Part shown: piece after piece, positions 26,080 to 34,448 of the stretch
Numbering within the stretch: the first letter of the stretch is position 1
How the letters are laid out: each line of letters begins with the position of its first letter
Assembly (NCBI GenBank): GCA_039725955.1
Contig: CP091033.1
Span: 682,001 to 746,000, forward strand
DNA length: 64,000 nt
Direction: 5' to 3'
Source of the DNA: Sinorhizobium sp. B11
GTDB lineage: Bacteria > Pseudomonadota > Alphaproteobacteria > Rhizobiales > Rhizobiaceae
Position numbers and translations under genes: made by a program
Notes under the pieces: model-generated
What the model saw: the letters and a program-made list of their open reading frames with translations, nothing else
Told to the model about the DNA's origin: nothing
Databases searched by the model: none

Positions 26080-26234
26080 CAACGAAGCGATGAAACTCCT
26101 CCCTCGTCGCTTTGTCCGAGACGCGGCTTACCTCCTCCCGAGCCAGCGTCTACGTGGCGGCATCCTCCTCCCGTCGCCACGCGTGATAAGGGCGTCTGCT
26201 GGATCTCCTCCCCCGGCAGACGCCTTATTGTTTT
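26080..26234 (+). ncRNA. Anti-Shine-Dalgarno small RNA with four hairpins (CcsR/cuckoo or alpha-r14 type)
   Basis: About 155 bases fold into four consecutive stems: 26085-26112, 26120-26150, 26153-26181 and 26186-26228. Each exposes a C-rich loop containing CTCCTCCC or a near copy (26097-26103, 26131-26139, 26163-26172, 26204-26214). These are complementary to Shine-Dalgarno sequences. The last stem ends in TTATTGTTTT and should terminate transcription. The repeated loop motif is the hallmark of the CcsR/cuckoo RNAs of Rhodobacter, encoded after DUF1127 genes, and of the rhizobial NfeR1/alpha-r14 RNAs. The predicted role is post-transcriptional repression of many mRNAs under stress. The 5' end is estimated. 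Confidence 0.85.
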
Positions 26235-26397
26235 CGGGCCATAGCTCAGTCCCCAATAGTCTCGGCAAGCTCTATCAGTGCGTTGCAGGCATCATGCACG
26301 GTCCGTGCAGTCGCAGGCTGAATTGCAGCAACTGGGGATGCACTCATTTTTTGGCTTGGAAGCGGCTGGCTCCTGGACCGATACTGGTGGTTGTCGA

Positions 26398-26574
26398 TCA
26401 CGTCCCGTCAGTTGGAGGCACATCCTTTGGCGGTTGCCGCGACGGGCGACCGGGTGCGATCGGATCGCTTGCCGGGAATGTTTCCTCGAGCGACTCCTCG
26501 AGAAAGTCGTCCTGCTCCTGTGCGGATGTATCTGTCCTGTTATGCTTGTTGGCAGTTTCGACAGGTCTGATCAT
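26398..26574 (-). CDS. Small acidic protein with ETFPASDPIAP motif
   Basis: A 58-aa hydrophilic protein. Its core FLEESLEETFPASDPIAPGR matches a short motif (ESFPASDP) found in many small proteins of rhizobia and other bacteria with no known function. The ATG at 26574 has AAGGGG upstream; an in-frame codon at 26604 would add ten residues. It follows the anti-SD RNA on the opposite strand and lies among other stress-type small genes. Confidence 0.75.
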   Translation of the reverse strand: MIRPVETANKHNRTDTSAQEQDDFLEESLEETFPASDPIAPGRPSRQPPKDVPPTDGT

Positions 26575-26671
26575 TTCAATCCCCTTGATGCGTAATCTCA
26601 CCAACTTAGCAAGCCTGGCGGGAGGTCGGCACTAAACTGTCGGATAGGGGCGAGCTGTAATGTGCTTCGGA

Positions 26672-27592
26672 TCAGCGATTCCGGAAGACTGTGCAGGCAA
26701 CACCGGCCGAGCGGATCGTGCTGCAAAGCTTGGTTGCTTCGGCTCGTGTCTCCCGACCGATTCTCGCGGCATAGCGTGGACGATAGCCGAAGTTGCCGCC
26801 CCTCTGGCGCACGATCAGGGCGCGTTCGGCGTTCAGCGGTTCCGGAAGCTTTGCCAGCGATATGGTGAAGAGCCGGTCAGCCACGGACGGATTGTAATGG
26901 GCGGCAAGCTGTACGCCCCATGGCGCCCAGTCGGCCGATCCCGTCAGGACCGGCTCGTTCATCTGCCGCGTCTCTGCAAGCGCCACACATGCCTCGCGGA
27001 ACGCCATGCCGTCGCGCAGCTCAGGCGCAGCGGCTTCCGGAGGGCTGTCCCGCCAGGTCTCGACGGTCTGCCCGGTAATTGCGAACACATAGTCGCGGGT
27101 CTCGATCGGCAGGCGGCCGGAGGAAAGAAACCGGCTGAGGCCGGATTCTCCGGCATTGTAGGCGGCAGCTGCAAGTCCGAGATTGCCGAAACGAAGCCTG
27201 AGTTCGTCAAGGTAGGCGGACGACGCTTTGAGCGCCTGGACGACATCGAAGCTGTTTTCCAGCGCTCGCATCCGGGCTGTGCCCGGCATGAATTGCGCGA
27301 TGCCCTCTGCACCCTTCGGACTGACCGCTTCCGGGCGGAACAGGCTTTCGCGCCAGATCAACCGGGCAAAGAAGGCAGGCGGAATGTTATGGGTTGCTGC
27401 GAAACGGTCCATGACGGCGCAGAGATCGGCATTAAAGTGATCTTTTCGAATGCAGAGCGTCTGCCCGTCCTCGGCGTTGCCCCGGTAAAGGCAAGCCGGT
27501 TCGGGAACGGATGGCTCGGCCGCGCTGACCGCGGACGCCATGATAACCCACACGGCAGAAACCAGCGCCGTTGCCGTCAGGCCTATGCCCAT
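26672..27592 (-). CDS. Lytic transglycosylase (SLT domain), exported
   Basis: A 306-aa periplasmic muramidase-like enzyme. A signal peptide of about 24 residues (cleaved near SAVSAAE) precedes an SLT lysozyme-like domain. The catalytic glutamate lies in RLIWRESLFRPEAVSPKG, followed by GIAQFMPGTA and LAAAAYNAGESGLSRFLSSG. The C-terminal region is family-specific. It cleaves peptidoglycan glycan strands in wall turnover. No secretion-system genes are nearby, so housekeeping remodelling is the likely role. Confidence 0.9.
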   Translation of the reverse strand: MGIGLTATALVSAVWVIMASAVSAAEPSVPEPACLYRGNAEDGQTLCIRKDHFNADLCAVMDRFAATHNIPPAFFARLIWRESLFRPEAVSPKGAEGIAQFMPGTARMRALENSFDVVQALKASSAYLDELRLRFGNLGLAAAAYNAGESGLSRFLSSGRLPIETRDYVFAITGQTVETWRDSPPEAAAPELRDGMAFREACVALAETRQMNEPVLTGSADWAPWGVQLAAHYNPSVADRLFTISLAKLPEPLNAERALIVRQRGGNFGYRPRYAARIGRETRAEATKLCSTIRSAGVACTVFRNR

Positions 27593-27693
27593 CTCATCAT
27601 CGCCAAACCTTGCCTGACAGCATCGTCGCGGTTTTCGGGCGAGACGGCAAGCTTCCTTTGTCAGCCCGCGGCCTAGGCCACGGGCGACGGGTT

Positions 27694-27957
27694 TCAGTGC
27701 ACGACCGTCAAGATCGCAATGCCGGCTTCAGCCGCCGCACGGCGAATGGCGTCCTGCAGCTCACCGACATCGATCTGTCCCGTGATCGCATCGACGCAGG
27801 CCTTGACGGCCACGACATATTCCTCACCGTCCTCGGACGGCCAGTCCGCTATCAAAACCTCAGCGGCGTCTCTCAACGTCCTGAGGACCCTGTATTTTTC
27901 CCGGCCACCCAGCATCAGCACCAGTGGGGGAAAGCGTTCGTATGTGTTCCATTCCAT
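27694..27957 (-). CDS. DUF982-family protein
   Basis: An 87-aa protein with the DUF982 pattern: YRVLRTLRDAAEVLIADWP followed by a helix (YVVAVKACVDAITGQID). DUF982 proteins are numerous in Rhizobium and their function is unknown. The ATG at 27957 is preferred over a TTG at 27975. A GC-rich 22-base palindrome (27664-27685) lies just after the stop codon and may act as terminator. Confidence 0.82.
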   Translation of the reverse strand: MEWNTYERFPPLVLMLGGREKYRVLRTLRDAAEVLIADWPSEDGEEYVVAVKACVDAITGQIDVGELQDAIRRAAAEAGIAILTVVH

Positions 27958-28274
27958 TACACTTGGTCTCCCCAACGTAAGGATATTGGTAACGTTGCAA
28001 GAACCATACCGATCGCGTGTGAAAATCGTGCATCCGACAGATTTAGGGTTGTGGGTCGAATTTCACGTGTGGATCATGCACAAAATGGAGCGTGAAACTC
28101 AAGTTTTTATTGCGTCCCGTTTTTGCCTTCGCTAAACAGGGATCGTTATTGGCCGAAGATGATCCGGCCACGTAAGCGTTAACGTCACTCAACGCGTATG
28201 ATCGAACGGCTTTGCGGCTTCGATCTGCGCGACTGTGTCCTGCGGATCGTTTCCCGAAGCCCCGGAAGGACATA
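27958..28274. other. Divergent intergenic region upstream of the siderophore-interacting protein gene
   Basis: This gap of 317 bases should carry promoters for the DUF982 gene and the siderophore-interacting protein gene. I see no convincing Fur, RirA or Irr box, only imperfect inverted pairs such as GTGTGAAA (28017-28024) and TTTCACGTG near 28070. Confidence 0.4.
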
Positions 28275-29045
28275 ATGGATAACAACCAATCCGCACATCA
28301 CCCGTTCCCAGCACCTGCTATCGAACGGGTGCGCCATGAATTGCGCCGCCGTTCGCTGATTGTCCAGAGCGTGGCCGATATCGCGCCCGGCATGCGGCGC
28401 ATCGTGCTGAAAGGCGATGATCTTGCCGATTTCATCAGCCTTGCACCGGATGATCACATCAAGATCATCCTGCCCGGCGTCGGCGGCGCCGAGGAACGTC
28501 GGGACTACACGCCGCGCCGCTATGATAACGCCGCCCGCAGCCTGACAATCGACTTCGCGCTGCACGAGGCGGGTCCGGCCACGCAATGGGCGATCGACGC
28601 CCAGCCCGGCACGCCTCTTGAGATCGGTGGCCCGCGCGGCTCTGCCGTGGTTGCCGGCAGCGTGAAGAGATGGTTTCTGATCGGCGATGAGACGGCGCTG
28701 CCCGCCATCGGCCGGAGGATCGAAGAGAGCGGTGCCGACACGACCATAACGGCAATCGCCGCGGTCGCAGATTCCGGAGAACAGCAATCCTTCCAGACAT
28801 CAGCGGCACTCACGATCCGCTGGATCTACCGTCCTCTTTCCGATGCAACGAATGCCGAACCGCTGATTGCTGCTCTGGCCGGGATCGACATCCTTCCCCA
28901 GACATTCGTCTGGATTGCAGCAGAGGCGTCGGTGGTGCGGGCAATCCGTGCCTATCTCGTCGAAGAACGCGGCTATCCGCTGAGCTGGATCAAGGCCTCA
29001 GGTTACTGGGTCAAGGGCAAGGCCGATACGACCGAAAAGTTCTGA
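28275..29045 (+). CDS. Siderophore-interacting protein (ViuB-type ferric reductase)
   Basis: A 256-aa cytoplasmic flavoprotein that reduces ferric siderophores to release iron. The N-terminal FAD-binding domain has RDYTPRRYD (the RxYT flavin motif) after a beta-barrel (HIKIILPGVGG). The C-terminal NAD(P)H-binding SIP domain includes WFLIGDETALPAIGRRIEES and ends in the family-typical SGYWVKGKA. The ATG at 28275 follows GGAAGGA. No siderophore uptake genes are adjacent. Confidence 0.92.
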   Translation: MDNNQSAHHPFPAPAIERVRHELRRRSLIVQSVADIAPGMRRIVLKGDDLADFISLAPDDHIKIILPGVGGAEERRDYTPRRYDNAARSLTIDFALHEAGPATQWAIDAQPGTPLEIGGPRGSAVVAGSVKRWFLIGDETALPAIGRRIEESGADTTITAIAAVADSGEQQSFQTSAALTIRWIYRPLSDATNAEPLIAALAGIDILPQTFVWIAAEASVVRAIRAYLVEERGYPLSWIKASGYWVKGKADTTEKF

Positions 29046-29047
29046 TA

Positions 29048-29099
29048 GCCGAGAAAATCCTCGGCTTCGCCATATCGCTCCAGCCGGTCGGCTGGAGCG
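29048..29099 (+). terminator. Two tandem hairpins after the siderophore-interacting protein gene
   Basis: GCCGAG/CTCGGC (29048-29065) is followed by a perfect stem CGCTCCAGCC/GGCTGGAGCG with loop GGTC (29076-29099), directly after the stop codon. No T-run follows. They probably define the transcript end. Confidence 0.5.
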
Positions 29100-29177
29100 G
29101 CCTGGCAAGACCCTCATTTGAACTCTGCGGTGGAACCTCGAACGAATGCCGGTGTTTTCTGAAAAAGGAGATGCGTC

Positions 29178-29360
29178 ATGGGCACGAAGGATACCAACGC
29201 CAAAGCCGAACAACGCCGTCCGAGGGATGTCGGACCGATTGCGGAAACACCAGATCGTGCAGACAGGGAGTCCATTGCCCCGCCGACGATCCAGCCGCCA
29301 GGCGCAAGGGATGAAAGCGAGCGGCCGATCGTCGATCCGATCACCGGCGTTGCTCACTGA
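29178..29360 (+). CDS. Small hydrophilic proline-rich protein, unknown
   Basis: A 60-aa disordered, charged protein (GTKDTNAKAEQRRPRDVGP...) with AAAGGAG before the ATG. It ends in RPIVDPITGVAH. I do not recognise it. It lies 41 bases before a DUF2934 gene on the same strand and the two are probably co-transcribed. Confidence 0.7.
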   Translation: MGTKDTNAKAEQRRPRDVGPIAETPDRADRESIAPPTIQPPGARDESERPIVDPITGVAH

Positions 29361-29401
29361 CGAGAAGACGCCGGCAGATTGGAGCGGTTGGAGTTAACAG
29401 A

Positions 29402-29629
29402 ATGGCTAGGGACAAAGAAGAAGCAATTCGGCAGCGCGCCTACGAGATTTGGGAGCAGGAGGGCCGACCGGAAGGAGCGGCGCTTCGGCATTGGCTCCAG
29501 GCATCCGACGAATTCAGCGACGATGACGAACACGAGACGATGCAGGAATTGATCGATGAGGACGATCGCGACGATGCTGCTTTGCTCCAAGGCGCCGGTG
29601 AGAGCGGAGACATTCATACGCGCCGCTAG
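29402..29629 (+). CDS. DUF2934-family protein
   Basis: A 75-aa acidic protein. The DUF2934 core reads IRQRAYEIWEQEGRPEGAAL followed by RHWLQA, and the rest is Asp/Glu-rich. Proteins with this domain are common small proteins in Rhizobiales and often belong to the general stress response, but no function is proven. It follows the 60-aa protein gene and precedes a convergent gene. Confidence 0.85.
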   Translation: MARDKEEAIRQRAYEIWEQEGRPEGAALRHWLQASDEFSDDDEHETMQELIDEDDRDDAALLQGAGESGDIHTRR

Positions 29630-29644
29630 TCGCGCATAGGTAGA

Positions 29645-30019
29645 TTACTTCTCGGTTCGCTCCAGTAGAATTCGGGCTTCCTCGAAGCGGCGCTTTCGAT
29701 CGGCATCATCTTCACTCGGCGAATAACAGGTATTCGACACGCAGAACCGCGCGAGATGATGCGGCTTGTCGGCTTTGTCGAATTCGCACTCGAACTCGTC
29801 GGTCATCTCTCCCGGTGCGGTCCCCGGTCGCGTCGAATAGGTCATGCGGACGCCCGGTGGCTTGAGTTCCGGGAAAGATTGAACGGTGCCGATCAAAAGC
29901 TGATCGCTCATGAAGAAGCCTTTGGCGACTGACTGACATGTCGCCTCCAGATCCGGAGATTGCGCGAAAGCTGGCGCTGGAAACAGGATAATGCCGAATA
30001 ATACTAGATGTTTACGCAA
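29645..30019 (-). CDS. Small secreted cysteine-containing protein with a TTG start
   Basis: A periplasmic protein of about 124 aa. The open frame extends to 30085, but a TTG at 30019 preceded by GAGGAG starts an excellent signal peptide (RKHLVLFGIILFPAPAFAQS). The mature domain contains four cysteines (EATCQS, ECEFDKAD, RFCVSNTCY), suggesting disulphides. I do not recognise the fold. The alternative upstream start would bury the signal peptide, so the TTG is strongly preferred. Confidence 0.75.
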   Translation of the reverse strand: MRKHLVLFGIILFPAPAFAQSPDLEATCQSVAKGFFMSDQLLIGTVQSFPELKPPGVRMTYSTRPGTAPGEMTDEFECEFDKADKPHHLARFCVSNTCYSPSEDDADRKRRFEEARILLERTEK

Positions 30020-30084
30020 GCGCGTCTCCTCATTGTATCGTTCTGAGTGAGGTAGCGCCGATACGGCAAAAACAAGTGGGGCCA

Positions 30085-30303
30085 TCAGGCGGCGCCGGAA
30101 AAATCTTCCGACAGCAGGCCGAGCAATTCACCGCGATCGCGCACACCGAATTCGAACCAGTCGACCAGCGCTTTCGCCTTTGCCATTCCGAGATTGCTGC
30201 TACGGCCGCAACGCGCGGCGGCACACCATTCCTGGTGAATGCCGTCGAGAAAATTCATCGTCTCCGACGTCAGGACTTCTTTCGGCCAAACCGTTCGCGT
30301 CAT
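30085..30303 (-). CDS. Small hypothetical protein
   Basis: A 72-aa protein starting MTRTVWPKEVLTSETMNFLD and containing a cysteine pair (EWCAAARCG). AAGG lies just before the ATG. The composition looks protein-like but I cannot assign a family. It lies upstream of the secreted-protein gene on the same strand. Confidence 0.6.
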   Translation of the reverse strand: MTRTVWPKEVLTSETMNFLDGIHQEWCAAARCGRSSNLGMAKAKALVDWFEFGVRDRGELLGLLSEDFSGAA

Positions 30304-30413
30304 TGCCTTGCTCCCTGGTGCGGGGCACACACTAGATGACCTATGGTTGAGGGCAATGGCGAGAATGCAACACTGACGGATTAGTTGTCGTCGGCCCGTG
30401 CGCCGTCGCGCAA

Positions 30414-30446
30414 CAGAAAAGCGGCAGGCGTTGAGGCCTGCCGCTT
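30414..30446 (-). terminator. Rho-independent terminator of the AraC-controlled sugar operon
   Basis: On the minus strand AAGCGGCAGG pairs with CCTGCCGCTT around an eight-base loop and is followed by TTTTCTG. It lies 29 bases after the stop codon of the fused oxidoreductase gene. Confidence 0.85.
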
Positions 30447-30474
30447 ATCGTAGCGCGTTCTCCGTGAGAGGCTA

Positions 30475-32478
30475 TCAGGCTTCCAGCCATTTCACCTGTT
30501 CAGGCGTCAACTTGATGTCCAACGCCGAAAGGCTGTCTTCCAGTTCTGCGATCGTGCGCGGCCCGATCAGCGGAATGACCGGGAAGGGTTTGGCGATGAC
30601 ATAGGCAAGTGCGATATGGATCGGATGCCGGCCAAGCTCCTTGGCAAGCGCGATCGCGCGGTCACGCCGTTCGAAATTGCGATCCGAATACCAGCAGCGC
30701 ACGATCTCCTCGTCGTCACGCTTGTCGCGGCCGGCCCGGTCGGTGAAGAAACCGCGGCCCTGGCTCGACCAGGCAAAGTTCGGGATCTGCTTTTCGTTCA
30801 GCCAATTTTTCCACTCGTCATCGGAGGCGGCAACGCAGCCGGCCCAGATCGGATCGAGCATTTCGGCAAGCGAGAAGTTGTTGGAAAGGGCGGCGGGCGC
30901 TGCCTTGCCGTTCTTTCTCGCATAGGCAATCGCTTCGTCGAAGCGCTCGCGCGTCCAGTTCGAGCCACCGAAGATGCCGCGGATGCGGCCGCGCTTGACC
31001 TCGGCATCCATGGCATCGACGAATTCACCGACAGGTACGTCGGTATTGTCGCGATGCATGAAGTAGATATCGACATAATCGGTCTTCAGGCGGTTGAGAG
31101 ACTGGTCGAGCTGCTTGCTGATGACATCAGGATAGCAGAGCGGCGAATGGGCGCCCTTGCCGATCAGCACGATCTCCTCGCGTGGTACCTGCCGGCTTGT
31201 ATGCCAGTCGCCAAAAATGCTCTCCGTCTTGCCGCCGCCATAGACGAAGGCCGTATCGAAGACATTGCCACCGGCTTCAAAAAAGGTGTCGAGCGTCAGC
31301 GAGGCGGCTGCGAAACTCGGGAAGAATTCGAAACCGAGGGTGACGACCGAAGCGGGTTTGGAAATGCCGGGGATCTGGCGCTGCGGAATGGAGCTGCCGC
31401 GCCGGACGGCGTCGCCGGCAATGTTCACGGTGCGCTTGGCGGCTTTCTCGACACCATATTCGAGGCCAACCGAATCGCGCCATTGGTCGAGCACCTTCAG
31501 ATTGTTGATCGAGTCCGCCCAGCTCATGCCGGGTGAGCGGAATTCCTTCTCGCCGGCGCGGATCGCGTCACCGGCAGCATCCGCTTCGAAAGAGTAAAGC
31601 CAGCGGTCTTCCTTGACTTCGATTGTTTCCTGCTCGCCATTCTTGAAAATCTCGATCTTGCCGACCCCGCCCTTGTGACCGGAGGCGAACCAGAAATCCT
31701 TCACCTCGATACGGCCCTGCGAGCCGATGATGCGCAGCACATTGTCCTGCTGCGCCATGATCGAGCATGAGACCTCGGCTATGATTTCGTTAGGGAATTT
31801 GAGTACGGCCGACGCCCATTCATCGACACCGGACTGGCCGAGATGGGCGACACCCGAAACCTTTTCCGGATCGAGGAAGGGTTTGCCCGCCGCCGCACCC
31901 GCGATCAGCCGGGCCATGGAAACGGGATAGCCCCCGACATCGAGAATGCCGCCGCCTGCCGTTTCATTGGCAAACAGGCGGTGTTCCGGCCTGTATGTCC
32001 CCATGCTGAAGCCGAAGCTCGAGCGGATGATGCGGATTTCGCCGATCACGCCGCTCTTGACGAGTTCTACCAGCTTTTCGGTCTGCGGATGGACGCGATA
32101 CATGAAGGCTTCACCGGCAAACACACCGGCCTTTTTCGCCTCATAGTAGATTGCCTCGGCATCATAGGCTGAGAGAGCGATCGGCTTTTCGACCAGCACA
32201 TGCTTGCCGGCGCGGATCGCCTTGATGGCCCATTCGGCGTGGCCGGTATGCGGCGTGGCGATATAGATCGCGTCGACCTCGTTGTCCCTTAGCAGTGCTT
32301 CGTAACCATTGACGATACGCGCGCCAGGAAAGCCGTCGGCGAGGCCCGGCTTATCGGGATTGCGGGTCGCGATGGCCACGAGCTTGCCGGTGCGTGAATG
32401 CGCGACGCCATCGGCAAAGGTGCGGGCGATAGTGCCGGGGCCGATAATGCCCCAGCGGATCGGATTATCTGAAGTCAT
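30475..32478 (-). CDS. Fused Gfo/Idh/MocA oxidoreductase-aldo/keto reductase
   Basis: A 667-aa two-enzyme fusion. The first half is a Gfo/Idh/MocA dehydrogenase: WGIIGPGTIARTFADG for the nucleotide fold, VLVEKPIALS for the catalytic lysine and GGGILDVGGYPVSMAR for the substrate domain. After a linker near residues 350-380 comes an aldo/keto reductase barrel with its catalytic tetrad visible: FDTAFVYGGG (Asp, Tyr), IGKGAH (Lys) and FMHRD (His). The usual N-terminal beta-hairpin of the reductase is replaced by the linker. No stop or frameshift breaks the joint. It is the last gene of an ABC sugar operon and probably carries out two redox steps on the imported sugar. Confidence 0.92.
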   Translation of the reverse strand: MTSDNPIRWGIIGPGTIARTFADGVAHSRTGKLVAIATRNPDKPGLADGFPGARIVNGYEALLRDNEVDAIYIATPHTGHAEWAIKAIRAGKHVLVEKPIALSAYDAEAIYYEAKKAGVFAGEAFMYRVHPQTEKLVELVKSGVIGEIRIIRSSFGFSMGTYRPEHRLFANETAGGGILDVGGYPVSMARLIAGAAAGKPFLDPEKVSGVAHLGQSGVDEWASAVLKFPNEIIAEVSCSIMAQQDNVLRIIGSQGRIEVKDFWFASGHKGGVGKIEIFKNGEQETIEVKEDRWLYSFEADAAGDAIRAGEKEFRSPGMSWADSINNLKVLDQWRDSVGLEYGVEKAAKRTVNIAGDAVRRGSSIPQRQIPGISKPASVVTLGFEFFPSFAAASLTLDTFFEAGGNVFDTAFVYGGGKTESIFGDWHTSRQVPREEIVLIGKGAHSPLCYPDVISKQLDQSLNRLKTDYVDIYFMHRDNTDVPVGEFVDAMDAEVKRGRIRGIFGGSNWTRERFDEAIAYARKNGKAAPAALSNNFSLAEMLDPIWAGCVAASDDEWKNWLNEKQIPNFAWSSQGRGFFTDRAGRDKRDDEEIVRCWYSDRNFERRDRAIALAKELGRHPIHIALAYVIAKPFPVIPLIGPRTIAELEDSLSALDIKLTPEQVKWLEA

Positions 32479-32514
32479 GACTATCCTCTTTCGTATTTCA
32501 GTCTTGGGATCACG

Positions 32515-33600
32515 TTATCGAAGCCGCTTGCCGGCGGTATCGAACAGGAAGGTGCGGGCGGCGGACAGCGACACCGTCAGCCGCTCGGTCTTGCCGAGGT
32601 TGCGGGATTCTGGCTGTTCTATGATGAGTTGGTCGCCGCCGAAATTTGCGTAGATGTAGCTGGTGTTGCCGAGGTGCTCGGCGACATCGACGGCAACCGT
32701 CAGGTCCGCTTCGCCCCGACCTGCCTCACCGAAATGCTCCGGCCGAATGCCGAGTGTGACCGATGTCCCCGATTTGATGGACGGGTCGTGCAATGGTACC
32801 TCGAGGCGCACCATTTTGTCGTCCGCAAGCACGACCGTCGCTTTGCCCGCCTGTATCTCGGCGACCTCGGCCTTGAGGAAATTCATTTTCGGCGAGCCGA
32901 CGAAGCCGGCGACGAACTGGTTAGCCGGATCGTCATAGAGATCGAGCGGCGCGCCGATCTGTTCGATATTGCCGGCGCGCAGAACGACAATCTTGTCGGC
33001 GAGCGTCATTGCCTCCGTCTGGTCATGTGTCACATAGATCATCGTCGTGCCGAGCTGCTTGTGCAGCCTGGAGATCTCGACGCGCATCTGCACCCGCAGT
33101 TCCGCGTCGAGGTTCGACAATGGCTCGTCGAAGAGGAAGACCTGTGGTTCGCGCACGATGGCCCGGCCGATTGCGACGCGCTGCCGCTGGCCGCCGGATA
33201 GCTGCTTCGGCCGGCGTTTCATCAGTTCAGTAATCTGCAGGATCTCTGCGACATGGCGCACACGCCGTTCGGTATCTGCCTTCGGATTGCCATTCATACG
33301 CAGGCCGAAGCTCAGGTTCTCCTCGACGGTCAGATGCGGATAGAGCGCGTAGGATTGGAAGACCATGGCGATGCCACGGTCGGCCGGCTCGACGTCGTTG
33401 ACAACACGGCCGCCGATCTTCAGTTCACCGCCGGTAATATCCTCAAGGCCGGCGATCATGCGCAAGAGCGTGGACTTTCCACAGCCGGAGGGGCCGACGA
33501 AGACGACAAATTCGCCGTCCTTCACGTCGAGGTCGGCGCCGTGAATGATTTCAAGCGCGCCGTACCGCTTGACGATATTGTTGAGTAAAAGCTCTGCCAT
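32515..33600 (-). CDS. Sugar ABC transporter ATP-binding protein (UgpC type)
   Basis: The ATPase of a CUT1 importer, 361 aa. Walker [11 protein letters not shown]-loop [12 protein letters not shown], signature [14 protein letters not shown], Walker [13 protein letters not shown] and switch YVTHDQTEA are present, with a TOBE-like regulatory domain at the C-terminus. The open frame extends upstream, but the ATG at 33600, 11 bases after the permease stop, is the natural start. It serves the permeases at 33612-35305 in the operon that begins with the binding protein at 36660. Confidence 0.94.
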   Translation of the reverse strand: MAELLLNNIVKRYGALEIIHGADLDVKDGEFVVFVGPSGCGKSTLLRMIAGLEDITGGELKIGGRVVNDVEPADRGIAMVFQSYALYPHLTVEENLSFGLRMNGNPKADTERRVRHVAEILQITELMKRRPKQLSGGQRQRVAIGRAIVREPQVFLFDEPLSNLDAELRVQMRVEISRLHKQLGTTMIYVTHDQTEAMTLADKIVVLRAGNIEQIGAPLDLYDDPANQFVAGFVGSPKMNFLKAEVAEIQAGKATVVLADDKMVRLEVPLHDPSIKSGTSVTLGIRPEHFGEAGRGEADLTVAVDVAEHLGNTSYIYANFGGDQLIIEQPESRNLGKTERLTVSLSAARTFLFDTAGKRLR

Positions 33601-33611
33601 GGGCCCCTCGA

Positions 33612-34448
33612 TTATTTGATAGCGCCGGCCGCAATGCCGGCGATGAAGTGACGCTGCAGGGCCACGAAGACGACGAGTATCGGTGCCGTCAGAAGCACTG
33701 CACCCGCCATGATGCCGCCCCAGGAAACCTTGGTGAGGCCGATCAGCACACCGAGTGCGACAGGAGCCGTCATCATGCCCGGCTTCGAATTGATCAGCAG
33801 CGGCCAGAGATAATTGTTCCAGGACGCGAGGAAGAGGATAATCGCCAGTGCCGCAATGGTCGGGCGCGCCAGTGGCAATGCAATGCGCAGGAAGATCTGC
33901 CACTCCTTGACACCCTCGACGCGGGCCGCATCGAAAAGGTCATTCGGCATCATGGAAAAGGATTGCCGCATGAAGAGCACGCCGAGCGAATTGAAGAGCG
34001 GCGGCACGATGAGTGCGATCCAGGTATTGGCGAGCTTGAACTCACGCGCCACCATGATGAATTGCGGAATGACCACGACGAAATAGGGAAGCGTGATCGT
34101 GCCGAGAATGATGGCGATGACAAGCGAACGGCCGACGAAGCGGTAGCGGGCGAGCGCCCAGCCGGCCATGGAGGTCAGCATCACCGACAGGACGGTATAG
34201 ACGGTGGCGACGACGATTGAGATCATCATGGCGCCGATGAAGTTCGTGTCCGCCTGCAGGTTCTGGAAGTTCGCGACAAAATTGGTCGAGGGCCAAAGTA
34301 CGATCTGCGGGCTGAAAATGCCGTAATCCGGCATAGTCGAGAAGACGAACATCATCCAGAGCGGAAAGAGCCAGATGATCGCGAGCGGCAGGAGGAAAGC
34401 GTGCAGGGCAATCTTGCGCAGGAGAAGCGATTGCGACTTGGATCTCAT
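33612..34448 (-). CDS. Sugar ABC transporter permease, MalG-like
   Basis: A 278-aa inner-membrane permease with six predicted segments. The coupling loop is [20 protein letters not shown] (an EAA variant with DAA) and the tail is [15 protein letters not shown]. It overlaps the upstream permease gene by four bases. Confidence 0.94.
   Translation of the reverse strand: MRSKSQSLLLRKIALHAFLLPLAIIWLFPLWMMFVFSTMPDYGIFSPQIVLWPSTNFVANFQNLQADTNFIGAMMISIVVATVYTVLSVMLTSMAGWALARYRFVGRSLVIAIILGTITLPYFVVVIPQFIMVAREFKLANTWIALIVPPLFNSLGVLFMRQSFSMMPNDLFDAARVEGVKEWQIFLRIALPLARPTIAALAIILFLASWNNYLWPLLINSKPGMMTAPVALGVLIGLTKVSWGGIMAGAVLLTAPILVVFVALQRHFIAGIAAGAIK

Noticed and set aside
26236..26250. GGGCCATAGCTCAGT resembles the 5' end of a tRNA
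   Set aside because: The following bases do not form D, anticodon or T arms and there is no matching acceptor 3' strand. It is at most a chance match or a short remnant.
27958..28274. A possible iron-regulator box upstream of the siderophore-interacting protein gene
   Set aside because: Only imperfect inverted pairs were found, none matching Fur, RirA or Irr consensus patterns well enough to claim.
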